DNA of 64,000 nt, from contig NZ_MDFN01000018.1 in NCBI RefSeq assembly GCF_001730525.1, positions 45,847 through 109,846 on the forward strand. Direction: 5' to 3'. Under the pieces are notes generated by a model that did no database searches, was not told the DNA's origin, and saw only the letters and a program-made list of their open reading frames with translations. This document shows, piece after piece, positions 63,674 to 64,000 of the stretch (position 1 is its first letter; every line of letters begins with the position of its first letter). Source of the stretch: Arcticibacter eurypsychrophilus (GTDB lineage: Bacteria; Bacteroidota; Bacteroidia; Sphingobacteriales; Sphingobacteriaceae). A program made the position numbers and the translations under genes.

Positions 63674-64000
63674 TTTAATTTGTTAAGAAAGGTTTAAAGC
63701 TGGAAGTCTAATTCAATGGTAAGTTAATGAGTCTATACCACCAAGGAGCTCACTAAGTCCGGGGAGTTGTGTCTTTGTCTGAATTAAATCCATAACGACA
63801 TTTTTATCAAAAATAATAAATATTGTCGCAATATTATAATTTCAATCCCATGATTTACTGGCATTTGTTAGAGGCTATGTTCAGTGCTATAGCGCAAAAT
63901 TAATGATCAATTTTCAAGCTATTCCAAACGCTTGTTGCAGTCGGAGCACAATGTAGTTTGCATCTACTCCGTATGCATACGGGCTACGCCCTCCACGATT
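63674..64000. other. 327-bp right end of window
   Basis: No intact gene is visible. On the minus strand a frame open to the window edge ends at TGA (63916-63914) and gives GGRSPYAYGVDANYIVLRLQ then QAFGIA; it could be the 3' end of a gene outside the window. CCGTATGCATACGG (63969-63982) is a perfect 14-bp palindrome inside it. Confidence 0.35.

Noticed and set aside
1..64000. CRISPR arrays, tRNA and rRNA genes
   Set aside because: No regularly spaced direct repeats, cloverleaf sequences or rRNA-like blocks were seen when reading both strands; this was by eye only.

Overview
The window looks like a chromosomal segment of an aerobic Bacteroidota, most likely Sphingobacteriaceae (Pedobacter-like). 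The evidence is an AT-rich genome, SusC/SusD genes, an alternative complex III plus cytochrome oxidase operon in the Bacteroidota order, DUF4286 and DUF983 genes, weak Shine-Dalgarno sites, and promoter candidates of the Bacteroidota type (TTG, 18-21 nt, TAnnTTTG). The assignment is inferred from gene content only.

Layout. 1-1.4 kb: the cut 3' end of an AbiEi-like gene and an AbiEii nucleotidyltransferase toxin gene, followed by a decayed gap. 2.4-3.7 kb: a phytase-like esterase lipoprotein. 3.9-16.7 kb: a starch/alpha-glucan utilisation locus on the minus strand, in transcription order SusR-like membrane regulator, SusC, SusD, SusE, two GH13 amylases and GH97 alpha-glucosidase. 17-22.2 kb: a small lipoprotein, an MDR oxidoreductase, a TonB-dependent siderophore-type receptor and an acyltransferase. 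22.5 kb: a perfect 31-bp inverted repeat between divergent genes, then an OmpA protein. 24.3-29.1 kb: a plus-strand run of VWA protein, MoxR-like ATPase, metallophosphoesterase and a UbiA-like membrane protein. 29.1-33.4 kb: a minus-strand unit of an S9-peptidase-like lipoprotein lacking its catalytic Ser and His, a histidine kinase and a response regulator. 33.5-37.9 kb: TPR protein, DUF4286, flavodoxin, OmpA-like lipoprotein and DUF2461.

38.3-54.4 kb is one compact 16-gene minus-strand respiratory operon. It runs actA-actB-actC-actD-actE-actF (alternative complex III: quinol to cytochrome c or directly to oxidase), ctaC, ctaD, ctaB, two subunit III genes, subunit IV, SCO, DUF420, a small Cys protein and DUF983. 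Together these make a quinol-oxidising, oxygen-reducing supercomplex and its assembly factors.

54.6-61.5 kb: a deoxyhypusine-synthase-like gene, a BamA/TamA-type barrel, a GH27 alpha-galactosidase, a small HTH protein and a GH9 glycosidase. 61.5-64 kb: a gene-poor, decayed end with an IS110-type transposase fragment carrying two frameshifts, a methyltransferase, two possible very small genes and a secreted VOC protein.

Most of the window is ordinary Bacteroidota chromosome. The best candidates for something new are the pseudo-peptidase/two-component unit, the 31-bp palindrome, the MoxR/VWA/phosphoesterase/UbiA-like run and the bacterial deoxyhypusine-synthase homologue. No tRNA, rRNA, CRISPR array or intact insertion sequence was seen.
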